Assembly (NCBI GenBank): GCA_963693305.1
Contig: OY855906.1
Span: forward strand, 1,914,501 to 1,978,500
Direction of reading: 5' to 3'
Length of the DNA: 64,000 nucleotides
Origin: Meandrina meandrites
Taxonomy: Eukaryota; Cnidaria; Anthozoa; Scleractinia; Meandrinidae
The translations under genes were made by a program, and so were the position numbers. A model generated the notes under the pieces. The model was not told the origin of the DNA. It searched no databases and saw nothing but the letters and a program-made list of their open reading frames with translations. This document shows, piece by piece, positions 46,401 through 58,829 of the stretch (within the stretch, counting starts at the first letter, position 1; every line of letters starts with the position of its first letter).

Positions 46401-49400
46401 CTGTACAAAAATGGTCTTCAAAGAAGTAATTTCCTGCCCTTTATACCTATTCTTAAGGTGAGAAACTGATCCCATAACTTTTAGTCATGTAAAAAAATAA
46501 TTATTGCTTCTCTGCTGACGGCTGGTTCCTACATGATCACAAAGAATTTGAGGAAATTATGGAAATTGAAAAACTGAACCAACCATGACTAACTTATATT
46601 TGGTTTCAAGAAAACAAGTTAGATTTTGAGAGATATTAAGTGCACAAAAAGTGCACGGCAATTAGGTAAAAACAGTTAAAATCGGTTACCATATGGGAAC
46701 CATACACAGAAGTCAGACTGCACTCCACTTCCAGCTACCAAACCGGAATTGGAGCGAAATGAGAATTGATGCTTACTTTCATTTGTTTACTCAAATGACA
46801 TCTGCATGTGTATCAACCATACAATGCAAAATTATATATTAGATGGTACGTCGATTACATAATGAAAGAATTGATTGAGACATTATTGCTAATTAATATG
46901 CTCGAGAAGTTACAAGATCTGTATGAATATTGTAAAAGCACAGGATGTTGTCAAACTGGTTAAATGACTGAGTATTTCTTCTTCTTTTTTGTTCAGAAAC
47001 ACTGCAAAGTTCTTTCCCTTGACTCAGGAATAGACTACCGCAGAACAGGTGTGGCCATCTAATAAATCTATAAATTTTTGGTTGACCAAGTAAAATTGAA
47101 AAACATTAAGAATCTTAACTTTATTTATAAATAAACAGTTCCTTTAACTCTTAAATTTTCAGATATGGCTTTTATTGGCAAAGTATTCTTCAGGTGGGTT
47201 ATAATTTTTACATCTCCCATAAAATTTGCTCCAACAGATTTGCCATCCTACTTTGTTGTAAGAATTTTACAGTGATATTTATTTTTTTTTGTTCTTCAGC
47301 TCTCTCGATACAGAAACAAACAATGAACTGAACTGGATATTCGCTACTTTAGCTCAGCAACAAATGGGAGGTACGACTTACTAAAAGCATTGCAAGTTTG
47401 AAAAGGATCTTTGCTAAAAAAATTATATTTTTACTAATTTTAATCAAAGTGCATGCTTTTCTAAGGTGGTGTAGGGACACTATGAAATGCTTTGTGCAAC
47501 TTTTTTCTCGGAATATTTTGGCGAAGCATGAAGTGTAGGTGTGAGACAAATTGGTTGAGGGGAGGGAGGATGGAGGTACTCCCATATTTGGGCTATATAG
47601 GTATGTGTGGCACGATGGTGTATGGTTTTTTGAGGTTCTCTGTCCTTGAATAGGATATCTTTTTCGTCTTTTTTGGTATTGTGAACCAGATGTGATCCTT
47701 AGATAGGGTACCTTTAAATTGTATTAGCTAGAAGTGTGTAAACGTACAGCTAAATGAGAAAGATAAAGTCTTCTTCCGGGATATACTGAAACTATCCATT
47801 GAAGTTCTAACAAAGCGATTTTATAAGAAATGTAGTTAATATTTGTCGCTCTTCGATTTTCTATCCATAAGTAGGGTCAGGGTTTAAGAACCTTTACGGC
47901 ACACACCTACCCTAAATTTATTGAAGTGCGCCTCCCCTCTCCCCCTCCCCCCTGGATTGGTTGTTACAATGTACTTGCGTGCAAAAATTCAGTCAGACAT
48001 TAGTAAGGAATTTTTGGCTTAAATCTCAGACGAACTTTGAGAGCGCGAAAAGAGAGGTCTGTTTACTAAAGCTACCTTTTATATAACGGAAACGTGTTCT
48101 GATTATCTGTCCATGAAAATGAGCAAGGACCCTTTAAGAAACGTGCCAGGTATAGTAAGGTTGATAACTGAAAATTCAGTCTCTGTAGTAAGTAAACGTC
48201 AAGTACTGTAACCTAACCAATGCGTCGTTTGTATTATTTCTCAAACAGAAGACACAGGGTGCAGTCCAGGTCCTAAAACGATACAGGTGCTTGGTACAAG
48301 AAATTTAACCGCACCCCGTACTTGTGGCAGAGTCGCTGATTTCACGTTTGAAGAGCTTTGTGCACGGGTAACACTGATTCATTTTTGACGTTTCTTGTGA
48401 CATGTTTCTGTTAAGTAATTTCTTAGCGTATTGATTTTGTTACAAAACTTAACGCTATAAAATCACGACGTTTCGACCGTCGAAACGTCGTGACTTTATA
48501 GCGTTTTACAACAAAATGTTTCTGTTAGTTTTCCAAACTTTTCACCGTGGTTGGACTGTCCAGAAGTGGCTTGCAACTGAGGCTATTGCAGCAATATCTT
48601 CAAGTGCAAATAGCATTTTTAAATGAATGGTTACCTGGTTTGACTAGTTATCGCACCTCACTAGCCGATAAAAAATCTCTGTTCTACGACGAAAAATCGG
48701 CTAGTGTGCGGCGGGCTTAACGTTTTGACACCTTTTGGTTGGTTTTCTAAACTTTTCAGTCAATCAGGAAGTAACAGAGAACCACGCGTACAGTTTTCCC
48801 GCCTTCCAGCCCTGTCAATAATTTGACAACCATTAGTATAGGAAACACGTGTTTCTCTACTTGGCCCATCACACGTCATAGACCTCTTAGAGGATTCTAG
48901 CCAATGATAAACGTTCTCTGCTATTTTTCTTTCAGCCCCTAGGAGCGGCGGATTATTTAGCTCTGTGTGAAAACTTCGATATTATCATTTTACGAGACAT
49001 TCCTAGAATGACATTGTTTCAAAAAACAGAGGCCAGGAGATTCATCACGTTTATTGACGCCCTCTATGATAACAGGGTAAGACAATTTGTTAGATTAAAG
49101 ATGCTTTCATTGCTATCGTTTTCGTAATTGAAAGTCCGTAAAGAAAAAGCTGGCATTTTCTTAATGTGCGCGCGCTCACGAATTACGCGTAAAATTATGC
49201 ACTGAAAGGATGTGCAATGCAACTCTAAGGAATCAGCTTAAGTTACTAGTACTAATTGCTGTCTGTTCTGAATCTGTAATCATGTACGTCCGCTTTTGTT
49301 GTTAAATAATTACTGGTTTTGCTTTATAACAAAAGTGCCTTTTTTTCTTAGACTCGTCTTATATGTTCAGCGGCCACCTCAATTGGGGATCTTTTTAACG

Positions 49401-49767
49401 CAACTCCACTGACCACGAATGACGATGAATTCAAACGGAAACTGATGGACGATCTCGATTTATCAGCTGTAAGCATCGCCGCTTTGTTTTCGTTTATTGT
49501 CCTATGTTTGTGAAGTAATTTCTCGATATTCAGCACGGTGTCTATGTCTAGGAAGACGTTGGAATTTTTAGCAGTGATAACTAATTAGATACACCCTGTT
49601 CTCAATTTTTGTATTTGCAGTCCGATGCACATTCAAGCGCCATTTTCACGGCCGAGGAAGAAATCTTTGCGTTTGAACGCACTATATCTCGAATGACAGA
49701 GATGCAGACCGAGCAGTACTGGAACTGGGAGGGCTTCCGTAAATCATGGGACGTGTTTGCTAGCTAA
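40401..49767 (+). CDS. AFG1L: AFG1L (LACE1) mitochondrial AAA+ ATPase (complete, 14 exons, 471 aa)
   Basis: Exons: 40401-40491, 42779-42969, 43359-43419, 43945-44046, 44557-44690, 45146-45245, 46399-46457, 46997-47048, 47163-47193, 47300-47370, 48249-48367, 48936-49076, 49352-49468, 49621-49767. They total 1416 nt and phases close. It has Walker A GSVGCGKT (split across the exon 3/4 splice), Walker [17 protein letters not shown] and [20 protein letters not shown] with the conserved Asn/Arg. Later hallmarks are [34 protein letters not shown] and [20 protein letters not shown]. Family role: an inner-membrane or matrix ATPase in mitochondrial protein quality control. Exon 1 ([20 protein letters not shown]) is basic and poor in acidic residues, as in import signals. 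It rests on phase and position only, so it is the least certain part. Introns 1 and 6 carry transposons. Confidence 0.93.
40816..42025. mobile_element. 1.2-kb TIR element with subterminal CCGCGG arrays in AFG1L intron 1
   Basis: The left end TTTACAATACCGGGCCACTT and the right end (complement, GTGGCCCGGTATTGTAAA) extend as about 55-bp inverted repeats through GCGTAAG and GCGGCAACACGGTCCGCGG. Just inside, GGTCCGCGGT-type motifs repeat in one orientation at the left. At the right, five or six units of about 55 bp (GGCACCGCGGACCGCGGACC plus TGGCATTATTGCAAATATTT) face the other way. The middle has a duplicated block of about 145 bp containing TGCTTGCGGTTAGCTCTTTG (near 41290 and 41427). No transposase was found, and no clear target duplication. 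Confidence 0.82.
42281..42452. mobile_element. 172-bp MITE with ATACCACACAA termini, copy 2
   Basis: Same length and family as 12521-12692, but inverted: the right end here (TTGTGTGGTAT, preceded by GTTTTGGTTCGTTAGTTATT) matches the left end of copy 1. It lies in AFG1L intron 1. Confidence 0.88.
43081..43171. mobile_element. Palindromic MITE fragment (TATCCACTGGATA motif)
   Basis: GCTATCCAACAGATGAATCA at the left and TGATTTATCCGGTGGATAGC-like sequence at the right are inverted, with CACTATCCAGTGG and CCACTGGATAGTG inside. It is in AFG1L intron 2. Confidence 0.75.
44267..44419. mobile_element. Palindromic MITE in AFG1L intron 4
   Basis: ATAGAATAATACATGG and CCATGTATTATTCTCTAT are inverted. 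Inner arms GGAGATATGAAATTGATCTT and AAGATAAATTTCATATCTCC are also inverted, as are TGTTCAACTCGAT and ATCGAGTTGAACA. Confidence 0.8.
45312..45467. mobile_element. Palindromic MITE in AFG1L intron 6
   Basis: AGAAGATGTAATATATCAAA pairs with TTTGATATAATTATCTTCT, and GGCAGTGCTTCATC pairs with GATGAAACACTGCC. It lies just after the exon ending at 45245. Confidence 0.75.
45517..45742. mobile_element. 226-bp MITE with TTACAGTGAAA termini
   Basis: The left TTACAGTGAAATGAACT and right AGTTCTTTTCACTGTAA are inverted. Pairing continues inward for about 55 bp (GGGCCACCCA with GGGTGGCCCC; TTTAGCCAATCACAAG with CTTGTGATTGGCTAAA). It is in AFG1L intron 6. Confidence 0.82.
45902..46254. mobile_element. TTAA-flanked element with TTAAAGGGGCAGT termini
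   Basis: The 353-bp unit begins TTAAAGGGGCAGTCTCACC and ends GTGATACTGCCCCTTTAA. TTAA lies at both ends, and the interior is non-coding. It is the third transposon packed into AFG1L intron 6. Confidence 0.85.
48436..48516. repeat. Near-perfect hairpin, about 80 bp
   Basis: Arms AACGCTATAAAATCACGACG and CGTCGTGACTTTATAGCGTT meet at TTTCGACCGTCGAAA with almost no loop. It lies in AFG1L intron 11, 70 bp downstream of an exon, and may be a minimal foldback transposon or a cruciform-forming site. Confidence 0.8.
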
Positions 49768-50229
49768 CACCACGCTTTGTTTTCAGTTACAGTTTTTATC
49801 CTGGAGTGTGGGCAAACTTGTGACGGGCAGTCAGACTGGTAGATTGATAATCACATATGGGCAGACCTTGTTGAAGGGAACTATTTTGCCAGCAAAAATA
49901 TTCTCGTAATCATAGCTTGTCGCAGTTCTCTTCGAGCTTGAAGATTTATATCTTCATGTAGTACTCGATAGTACAGTGCGTTCCTGATTTCCTTCTCTGA
50001 GAACTAAACAGATTTTTATTTTTCCTACAACAGTAATAACATGATAGTAATGTTCAATATTTTCCAAAGGAATCATTGGGAGACTTTCAAATCAAGAGGG
50101 TATAATTAGATCATATTTTCTGGGTTTGTTTGCATTTTTTGAGCTTAATATTCCAAAATACTATTTAAAGCCAAACCTGGCCTGCGCGAACTTTCCCCAA
50201 TTCAAAGTTCGCAGTTACCTATAGAGTGC

Positions 50230-50810
50230 TTAAGGTGATTCCACTGAAAAAGAAGGAGTATTTAGAATTTTCTAAGACTTGGCCCAGTTCATAACTATAT
50301 TATGAGCGTTACAAAAATGCAATAAAAACCAGGAACGCTCATAATCCGAAAAGGGAACTATCATTTCTAGAAAAAAATCATTTCTTGCGTTAAAATATCG
50401 AAGCAGTTCAACGAAATAGACTGAAATCTTTCATAATAAACCATTTTAATTAAACTGGAATTAAGATTATGAACGAAATTAAAGATTTTGCTGCGTGCGT
50501 GCGTAAGCAGCACTACCTCAAAACGTACTTTTTAAAGCATTGAAATAAAAATATCTCAAAGAAGAGTATTTAACTTTTCTTTAAATTGCGATATATTGTA
50601 GTCAACCGGATGTCTTTTTAAATTTATGCATTAAAAAATCGGGGTCACCGTGCTCGCTTAGAAGAAAATGACCATTTATTTCTCTTCTGAGCTTAACCTA
50701 AAAGAAAAGCCGTAATGTTGTGTGTGCGCGCGCGCTCTTGCGCGCCCTAAATGACGCGAAAACTCATGCGCAGCAAGGATGCGCAATGCAATTCAGTGGA
50801 ATCACCTTAA
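50230..50810. mobile_element. TTAA-flanked element with TTAAGGTGATTCCACTGAA termini
   Basis: The 581-bp unit begins TTAAGGTGATTCCACTGAA and ends TTCAGTGGAATCACCTTAA. The interior carries a GCGCGCGCGCTCTTGCGCGC run and the only AATAAA (50321-50326) I find within about 550 bp after the AFG1L stop. A diverged relative of its right end is present at about 49165-49240 in an AFG1L intron. Confidence 0.84.
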
Positions 50811-51966
50811 TTTCCAAAATCGATATAAGTTATTAAGAATAAATATACTATATAAGACATTTTCAAGGAGAGAGATGATAATCATTTGAGCAATGATCCG
50901 CGTCCTTTATTAACCACCATCAGTGCATGTATGTCTACATTAATTTTGCGATGCTGGTTTATATTTTTCTTACTTACAGTGTTCTTTCCGTAACGGGTTT
51001 ACGAAAATTTCAGTTACTTAGGAAAACGTTATTTTGAAATGAAACGTTTCTCGATCTCAAAATATATTTAAACAGTAAGTTATTGAGTAATCTGCAATTT
51101 TAATCTCGTGCCAATCGGCGCTATGTATGATTCGCAAGAAAGAAATATATTTATTGTGGCTCTCTAATGACGGCGATCAGCATCGGGGGTGGGGAGGATC
51201 AAATTTATCTAGCGTAGAGGGATTGAAACAGCCACGACGGATACCCCTAGCTGATGTACTTTTAATTTAAATGGATCTATTTAATCAGTTTCTCGTTGTC
51301 AGAGCTACCGTTTTATAATATAACGAACGTTGTTGTTCAGCTTAAAAACACTTTTGTTTAGTGACTTTCTTGCAGTTGCCGTGGTGTGGTCTTCTTGAAC
51401 TCTATCAATGCTTCGAAACAGTGAACCGTGTGACGTAGTTTTGGCCAGCTGCTTAGCTACAGTAACAAGAAAATGCCGTTTTAGTTAAAATAATTTCCAG
51501 TCACTGAATTTAAATATGCATACGAAGAGTGTTTAGCACATTTTTAAAAAGTACTTATCAACTTGCGCACATTTTAGGGTCATGATATTTTGCACATTGC
51601 GACTTCAATTTTTATAAGAGGAGTACAGTGTTTCGAATTACAGGTTTGGGATAGTTTCTCTTGTTACACAATTTTAGTGCGAGGAAACAGTTTTATTTTT
51701 TATGCTCTGAAGCATCGATTTTTGCAAAAATGTAAGAATTTAAGAAATTGCCTGTTGCACAGGGCAAGTAAGATTGTATTACAATGTGTATTGTAGATAT
51801 TTTGACGCTGTTATACAATATTAACACGTGCAAGAATACAATTATTCATGTATTAAATTATTAATACGGAGTTTTATTAAAATTTTCGGTATTTCCTTTG
51901 AGATTCCTGTGCTCCATGTTTGCCTCCTAGTTTCCAGGCCTTCTCTCCTTTTCCTCCCTTTGTCAC

Positions 51967-52077
51967 CTTTTTGCGTTGTGACGTTTTGTGTGAAGCCTTT
52001 TTGCTTTATGCCTGTTTGCGTGAGGCATGTTTGCGTTATGCCTACTTGCGGGACGCCTTTTTGCGTTATGGCTATTT
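51967..52077. repeat. 15-bp minisatellite (TTTGCGTTATGCC type)
   Basis: About seven imperfect 15-bp units, which read as a five-residue period in one frame. No evidence that it is translated. Confidence 0.75.
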
Positions 52078-54653
52078 TCAGAATCGGCTTGTTGCCATTC
52101 AGCTTTGGAGTGATGCATTTATGATTTTGATGATTTTATTTCAATTACTGAGTATTGAATTTTGTGATAGATATACCCCCATAAAGGAGTATCTCTCAAA
52201 AATCATTCATTGCCTCGCCCCAACCTGAAGTGTTAGAAAACCAACAAACGGGAAGTCGCGAAATAAAGTAAGAGAGTATTATAAAACCTTTATGTGTCTC
52301 ATTTGAATATCATTGCAGACACGTCAACTGGAATTATTTTGCGATTACTGGAAAATGGATCATCTCTGCGAACTGCGGATATTAAACGTATACAAATGAG
52401 ACCGAACGAAACAGAGTTCAGTTGAAAGATTTTCTAATCTTTCTTTAATTTCCAACTGCTTCATAACATCAAAGATCAGATCATTTTCTTATTCCTTTAT
52501 ATAAACTAACTCAGTCTAAACGGTTAAAACCCGAATCTGATTCGAATAAAACTGTTTTCCGTAGAGCTTCCTTGAAATCGACGAATGTTGTTGTTTGACG
52601 CCCCCCCAAAAAGCTTCTCAAGTTATTTGTGTTTCAAGAAATATCTAGCTCAAGTTTCCAGAATTAGGTTTTCCCTAAAAATAGATAAGCTGCTTTAATT
52701 AAATCGAGTCCGCGAGCTGAAAATAGATCGTGAAATGAACAAAACAAATGATAACGAATCCACATGTTTTTCACGAGAAGGCATTAGGAATTGCTTGTAA
52801 AATTTACATTCACTTTAATTCAAGAGGTATTTAGAACACGAAATTTTGTGATGTTTTATTTCAGCTTTTGCAAGCAAAACATTTCGTTCCTTTTCTAGTT
52901 TTAGTGAACTCAGCGTGAAATCTTAGTTGATCCTGAATTAACGCGAATGCAAAACTTACCGATGACGCGATCTTCTATAAGCTCCGGATTTTGTCATTAG
53001 TGCTTTATCTTTCTTTTTCCATTCTCACAGGGCCGACATATCAATAAACGACCCAGGATGAATTTAATTATGGAAAAGAACGAACAGGAAAAAGGATATA
53101 TGCGGACAGCTCTCACATTTGCATACGCCGTAAAACGACTGTGTTTAGACTACTATTAGAATTATCGAGACGTCTTGGAAAATAAATTGAAAACTGAATC
53201 ACGAATATTCTATTGAAGCATTACCGGTACTAACCGTTGGGTTTTACTCCTCGGAAAAAGCATGAAAGTCAGTCAGAATTTATCTGATAAAAAAGCTTGC
53301 GATTTATTACAGCAACGGGAACAGGTGTTTTCTACTGAACACAATTATTTCGAAATTGACGAAGCGTGTTTTGCTTGCGAAAAAAGTAATATTCTGACAG
53401 TTAACAGTCAAAACGCGAATATTCAGTCAATAAGTTCGGTAGAAACCGTGACAAGTATACATTATAATTTAGATGTCATCGTCCCTGTTGCTTTCAAACG
53501 CCTACAGCGGTATTTTATACCATGCTTCATGCTGTGACAAATATCGTATTGGCCGGTGCGTTGGTTATCGTTGCAGATATTTGCCTCGGATTGATCCTAT
53601 CCATTAAAAAGCTTTTACCCGAGCTGCATAATGTTCTGATTTCTTATCTGTGAAGAGAAAAGCAAGCCCAATATTGTCGTCGTTTTGACTATTATTAAGA
53701 ATTGGAATGTATTTCGGTGAGAAGTAATAATAAAGAGACACTGTTGTCAGTAAACGCCGCGCATACACAACTAGATCTTTTGACACCATTTAAGGCAATG
53801 ATGTTGCTTCTGAGCACAAGAATTAAATGAAAGATAAGTACATTAATTTTGACGAATTTTTCACTTAATGTTTGTGTTTTCTTTTCTTTCCTTTGGACAA
53901 GATTACATGATAAGCATTTGAATGTTGGGTAAATTGTGCCATCTGACGGTCGACCGAGATTATGTTTGCTTTCAACTGAGAAATTGACGTGATTGGCCAT
54001 GGTGTCAGCTTAGACAGACTTCAACATGCTACAAATCCAATATTTTGACAGAACTGTAGGCGAATGTTAACAAACGCACGCTTTCTGCATGCATAAGACC
54101 TAACTCTTTATTTTTGCTGCTTCAAGCTGTATTTACAATTTTCGTTGCTATGTACACGGTCCGCTCGGAAGTTTTCAGGTTACACCGAAGCTAGAATATA
54201 GAGTCAAAATAAAGAGCTATGTTATTAGAATGTTCGGATATTTGCATCAACGAAGGATATGACAGTGTATGACGGCATTAATTGAACGACGCGCCATAGG
54301 ACCGCTCTCGACAACGATCGGCATTCGTGCGTCGTTGTCAACGTCACTCGGAAGACCTACGTCACAACTTCGGGTGAGATCGTCAAATGATCGTGAGTTT
54401 TCGCAAGTGGACAGACGCTTTTTGTTACGAATTATAATTTGTATTGTCCATGTTTATGCTTATAAATTGAAACCCTTCTCAACTCCATTCATCGGCAGTT
54501 GCAGTGTTGTTAGGAAACGTCTCATCCACGAGGCGCCTGTATATTTATTCCGTGAGTGCAGCCATTCGATTGAAGTTCAGCAGTATCGGAGGTGAATATT
54601 CCCCGCGAAAGCACTGATTTCACGTTCGCGTTTTAAATTTAACATGCGGAATA

Positions 54654-54986
54654 ATGCTGTGCTCAAAGAGTGAAGGGCAAATACCGAATGCTTTAAGGGA
54701 GAGCCAGATGAATGGAGGAGTGAACAATACATCTCACCCGGGAAATGTTAGGAGAAAAAATACGTCGTTTTTGACGCCAGAAATTTTAATAACCTATGAA
54801 CGCGAAGGTGAACAGGCCAAATCTTACGAGGAGAGATATAAAGAAGCAGCTTTAGGGGTATTTGGAACTAAAAGATCTCTAACACATCTATCTGTGCCAG
54901 CCACGCTACTGCAAACGGACAAGCAAGCTGTGATAAGGCAGTATCATTCGGACCCGTGTATTGCAAGCCTTGGTATTCTACAATGA
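54654..54986 (+). CDS. Orphan open frame, 110 aa, unknown
   Basis: The single-exon frame has balanced composition (LRESQMNGGVNNTSHPGNVR; LITYEREGEQAKSYEERYKE) and no known domain, signal peptide or membrane segment. A TATATTTA motif about 115 bp upstream (near 54538) could be a TATA box. A short upstream frame starting at ATGCGG (54643) overlaps its start. No poly(A) hexamer is close. It could be a lineage-specific gene, a terminal exon or chance. Confidence 0.25.
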   Translation: MLCSKSEGQIPNALRESQMNGGVNNTSHPGNVRRKNTSFLTPEILITYEREGEQAKSYEERYKEAALGVFGTKRSLTHLSVPATLLQTDKQAVIRQYHSDPCIASLGILQ

Positions 54987-57506
54987 AGATGAAGTATGGA
55001 AAATGCGGTTGGCTATGCTAACACGCGCGGCTAGCTGAACAGTGGAAACAATTTATTCAGCTCTTATATACTGATACGTACCTTTTCCTTCCGCAACGTC
55101 TTGATGCTAAAAATTATATTGTATTTTCCGGGGCAAATAAGAAAAAAACTCAAACGTTTTCCCTGCAAACAACTAACTTAGATACGTTTTAGAAGGTGAC
55201 CATATGGTGTACTTTGCTCAGCGTGGTTAACAGCTTCAAGCCCACGCAGACGCTCCATTAGTATAAGCTGCAATTTTCCTGGCTACTTCACGTAAGTGGT
55301 GCACTTAAGATTATTTATCGGCGACAAAAGATTGTTTCCTTGTTCGGGTAACATATTATATCTTCTACTTTGTCTTTACACGACATAAAATTTGCAGAAT
55401 AAAAATAGTCTGTATGTGAATCCTCAAAACAATTTCTTTTTGTGTTGTTCATTATAATTTATCATATATATGATAACGCGGTACGACTAGCTTGTTTTAT
55501 GGAGAAAATTTGCAGTAAAAGACCGGCCTGTGTTTGGTAGAAGCCGCTTTTTATCGCTTGCACGTTAGTTTTTCATAATACCATTTAAAAGTATAAGCCG
55601 GTAAGAAAGAATAAACCGTCGCTCCGGGCTTCGTGACTGTACGAACGTTCGTGAACTTTCAATATTTACCGAACCATTTTTAAAACAAAAACCGCCGAAA
55701 CGTTTTATTAACATACTAAAATAAGAAATAACCCGAGATTTAAGAAATGTTGACAAAAATAACTTTCAGACCTCCAAAACAGATCCAAAGTTTGTTGAAT
55801 ACAGTGTTTATGATCTGATTAAAAAATTCATCAAAGTGGCCACATGCATAGAGTCTTAAGTTTCTTATCTTTATAAGTTTACTTTTGTGATTTAAGCTAT
55901 CTACATTTATACGTTTAATTCACGTTATCGTACCGGACTTATCTTTCTCGATACATATGGTGTTTTCTTTCCGCTTTTTTCTATTTATACATTTTAGATT
56001 TAGCTTATAACAGTGTTTATGATCTTATCAGTAGTTCAATATCGAATTTACCTTTCCACGAACATAGACAATTACTGAATATGCAGGATATTTGAGCCAG
56101 CCTGCAACTCAACTCCTGCATTTATAGGACACACATCCATTCCGTCTGATTTCGCCGCACATGAAATGAAATCAGAAAATCGAATGTTTTGCGAACAGCA
56201 ACAACAACAACTGCAAAAATGGGAAAGAAGATTCGACTACCTTCCGAAGCACTAATTTAAAGTCGAGGCTAATAACAGTATTTGAATCGTAGGGAAAACT
56301 TTTAAAATTTTAATAAATCCCTCTTTCCTTAACAACACTTCTTATACACGATTATTGTTGGAATTTTCTTATTTAGTTACTCATTTCCTTGTTGATTAGG
56401 TGGAAAGACCTTTTCCACTTGGACAAAGTCGACATTCTTGCACAAAAAAGCGAATAATAACGAAAACACACACAAAAATACTTTTAATTGCATTGTTTGA
56501 TGTTCTCTTGGATATCCCCGAGACTGGTGCATGATTACTGCAATATTCAGGCAGGGTCCGCAAAATTTATCGATCACCTCTAGCCATATCTGTTCCTGTT
56601 TTCTTGCAGTGGTCATCGCGCGGCTAAACTTCTTCCTCGCGCAAGTTTCGCTTCTCTCTCGACGAGCTTTCTTTTGCTGTTTTGTACTATACTGATCAGC
56701 TAATGGATGTTACCATTCTATAGAATCTTGTTCCCCGACCGCGGTTAAAAAAAAATAATAATAATCAAGGTAATAAGACCGACTAAGTTGATTTTTTTTC
56801 CTTCTCAATTTTTTCCTGTTCCCTTTTTTTCTACTTATTACCTAAACTACTATTTATACATACCTTGTTACAGTGTACTTAATTACTTATTACTTGTCTT
56901 ATCTTATTTTTCTTTCGTCTTTTCTCTTTAATTATGTACAACCTAGTCATAGCAATTTTTTAACTACTCAGCTCGTTTAGTTTATTTCTCTTCTGAGTAT
57001 TTTTTTGTCTATTTTAATTAATTTATTTTATGCTTTTATATTTTCTATTTATTTTTAGCAAAATAAAATGGTTGCAGTTGTCTTCAATTAAACGAGTGAT
57101 TACCAAAACCATACGATCGCGAAGCAGGAGTTCGAGTTTGTTAATCACGACAGAGTCACACATGACTACAGACAGACAAATCCGAATTGGCCGTCACGAA
57201 GTCCTGTTACCAATAATCACAACTATAAAAAATTAAGAAAAAAATAAGAAGAAGAACAGCAAAAACTTAAACTTTTTTGTAGAAATAAACTGGGCTAACA
57301 GCTGCATTACTGTGATTTACAAATAATTGGACATGAGCCATAATCATTTGATAACCAATCAGCATTTATTCGAATTCTAGACAGCCTACTGCCAACAAAA
57401 TTGACAAGAGAGGATATCATCTCTTGACATAATTCTTGACGCTTTGTATTGCAGATAAGTTTCAAGAATCTAAGCCAAAAGGCCCAATCTTATGGGCATT
57501 CTTGGA

Positions 57507-57624
57507 CATCCTCAGAAACCCAGGGGTTCAAAGGGGGACGGGAAGGGAAGGAAGAGACTGGAACAGCTCCTAGTCTCTCCCTTCTCTTCCCGTCCCCGTT
57601 TGAAGCCCTGGGTTTCCGAGGATG
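57507..57624. mobile_element. Foldback repeat (AAACCCAGGG arms)
   Basis: CATCCTCAGAAACCCAGGGG and CCCTGGGTTTCCGAGGATG are inverted. Further pairing occurs between GGGACGGGAAG and CTTCCCGTCCCC and between AAGAGACTGG and CTAGTCTCTCCC around the centre. Confidence 0.75.
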
Positions 57625-57707
57625 ATTCTTGGATGTCCGACGAAAACGTTGACAATTATGTGCTTTCCAGAGTATCATGATCTTACAATATTGAGGTGGT
57701 CATAGAA

Positions 57708-57957
57708 TGGGGGGCGCTATGGTTTTATAGTTAGTGCGTTGAGCTCGAGCCGGCCATTGTGTTATGTTCTAATGGGCAGACACTTTACTCGCAAAGTGCC
57801 TCTCTCCACCCGGGTGTATAAATGGGCACTGGCGAACATAATGCTGTGGGTAACCCTGCGATAGACTAGCATCCTATCCAGGGGGTAGTAGAAATACTCC
57901 TAGTCGCTTCATGCTACGGAAATTGGGATAAGCTCCAGCCTGATGGGCCACTAGGCT
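57708..57957 (+). mobile_element. SINE-like repeat, copy 3
   Basis: Plus-strand copy of the family at 2036-2322. It shares GTGCCTCTCTCCACCCGGGT, AACCCTGCGATAGACTAGCA and CTGATGGGCCACTAGGCTT. The tRNA-like head (GTTAGTGCGTTGAGCTCGAG) is damaged in both promoter boxes. Confidence 0.8.
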
Positions 57958-58027
57958 TAAACACACTGTACCGAACATCACTGAAAGAAAAAGAAATGTT
58001 GTCAGTTTCATATAAAAAGAAATTTAC

Positions 58028-58205
58028 GGGCGCGTTCGTTTGGGAATATTCTGGAATAAGAATATATTCAGCTATTCTGCTCCTGGGAGCAGAATAGCCG
58101 GAATGGAAATCCAAGTATTCCGGAATAGGAAGAGCAGCCAAACGAACGCTAACTTGCATTATTCCAATTATTCTTATTCCGGATTGATCCCAAACAAACG
58201 CACCC
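58028..58205. mobile_element. 178-bp MITE with GGGCGCGTTCGTTTGGGA termini
   Basis: The left end (C)GGGCGCGTTCGTTTGGGA and the right end TCCCAAACAAACGCACCC are inverted, with TTA on both flanks (58025-58027 and 58206-58208). Harbinger-type elements commonly duplicate a 3-bp TWA site, so that origin is a reasonable inference. The interior has mirrored ATTCCGGAATA-like segments. Confidence 0.8.
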
Positions 58206-58286
58206 TTAAAATATCTGTTCTGCTCTGCCCCAAAGAAGAACGAATTATAAATAGGTGAAAACCATAAAAAAAACCAACAGTTTAAT

Positions 58287-58397
58287 ACCCGTGAAACAAC
58301 ATCTAACTATTAGTGCGTAATAATCAAAACTAATCAAAGGAAAACAATAGAATTAGTGTCTAATAGTATCTAAAAGTTTAGTTACTATTTCACGGGT
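58287..58397. mobile_element. 111-bp MITE with ACCCGTGAAA termini
   Basis: ACCCGTGAAA and TTTCACGGGT are exact inverses; inner CTAACTATTAG-type segments also pair. It is non-coding. Confidence 0.72.
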
Positions 58398-58829
58398 CAA
58401 GTAAAAGCACTCTAAGATCGAGTTTACTATGATTGTTTCAAATTGAGTCCACTCTGTTCTGTAGTGTTATGCCATTCATCCCATGTTAATTGCCTGACTT
58501 GTCCCCAGGCGTCTCTCAATGTCGTATTGAAGCGCAGACGCGAGCATGGGGAGTTACAGGTAAGAGAAAAGAAGAAAGACGACTGACAGATCCTGTTTTC
58601 AAGATGGCGGAGAGAGCAATGGCAAATAGGCCATTTTACAGTTGTTTGCTCCTGCCTCGTACCCAGACGTCCCTCTGCTGAAAAAAAAAAACACAATGGG
58701 CGCGCAAGGAAGGAAGGGAACGCCTGGAATATTTTTTTTCCGTGGTCCCTCGCGCTTCGCGTTCGTCACCAGTCGCTCGCGCTTCGCGCTCGTTACGCGA
58801 AACGCCTGAGGAGGAGGAGGCTGTGTTTG

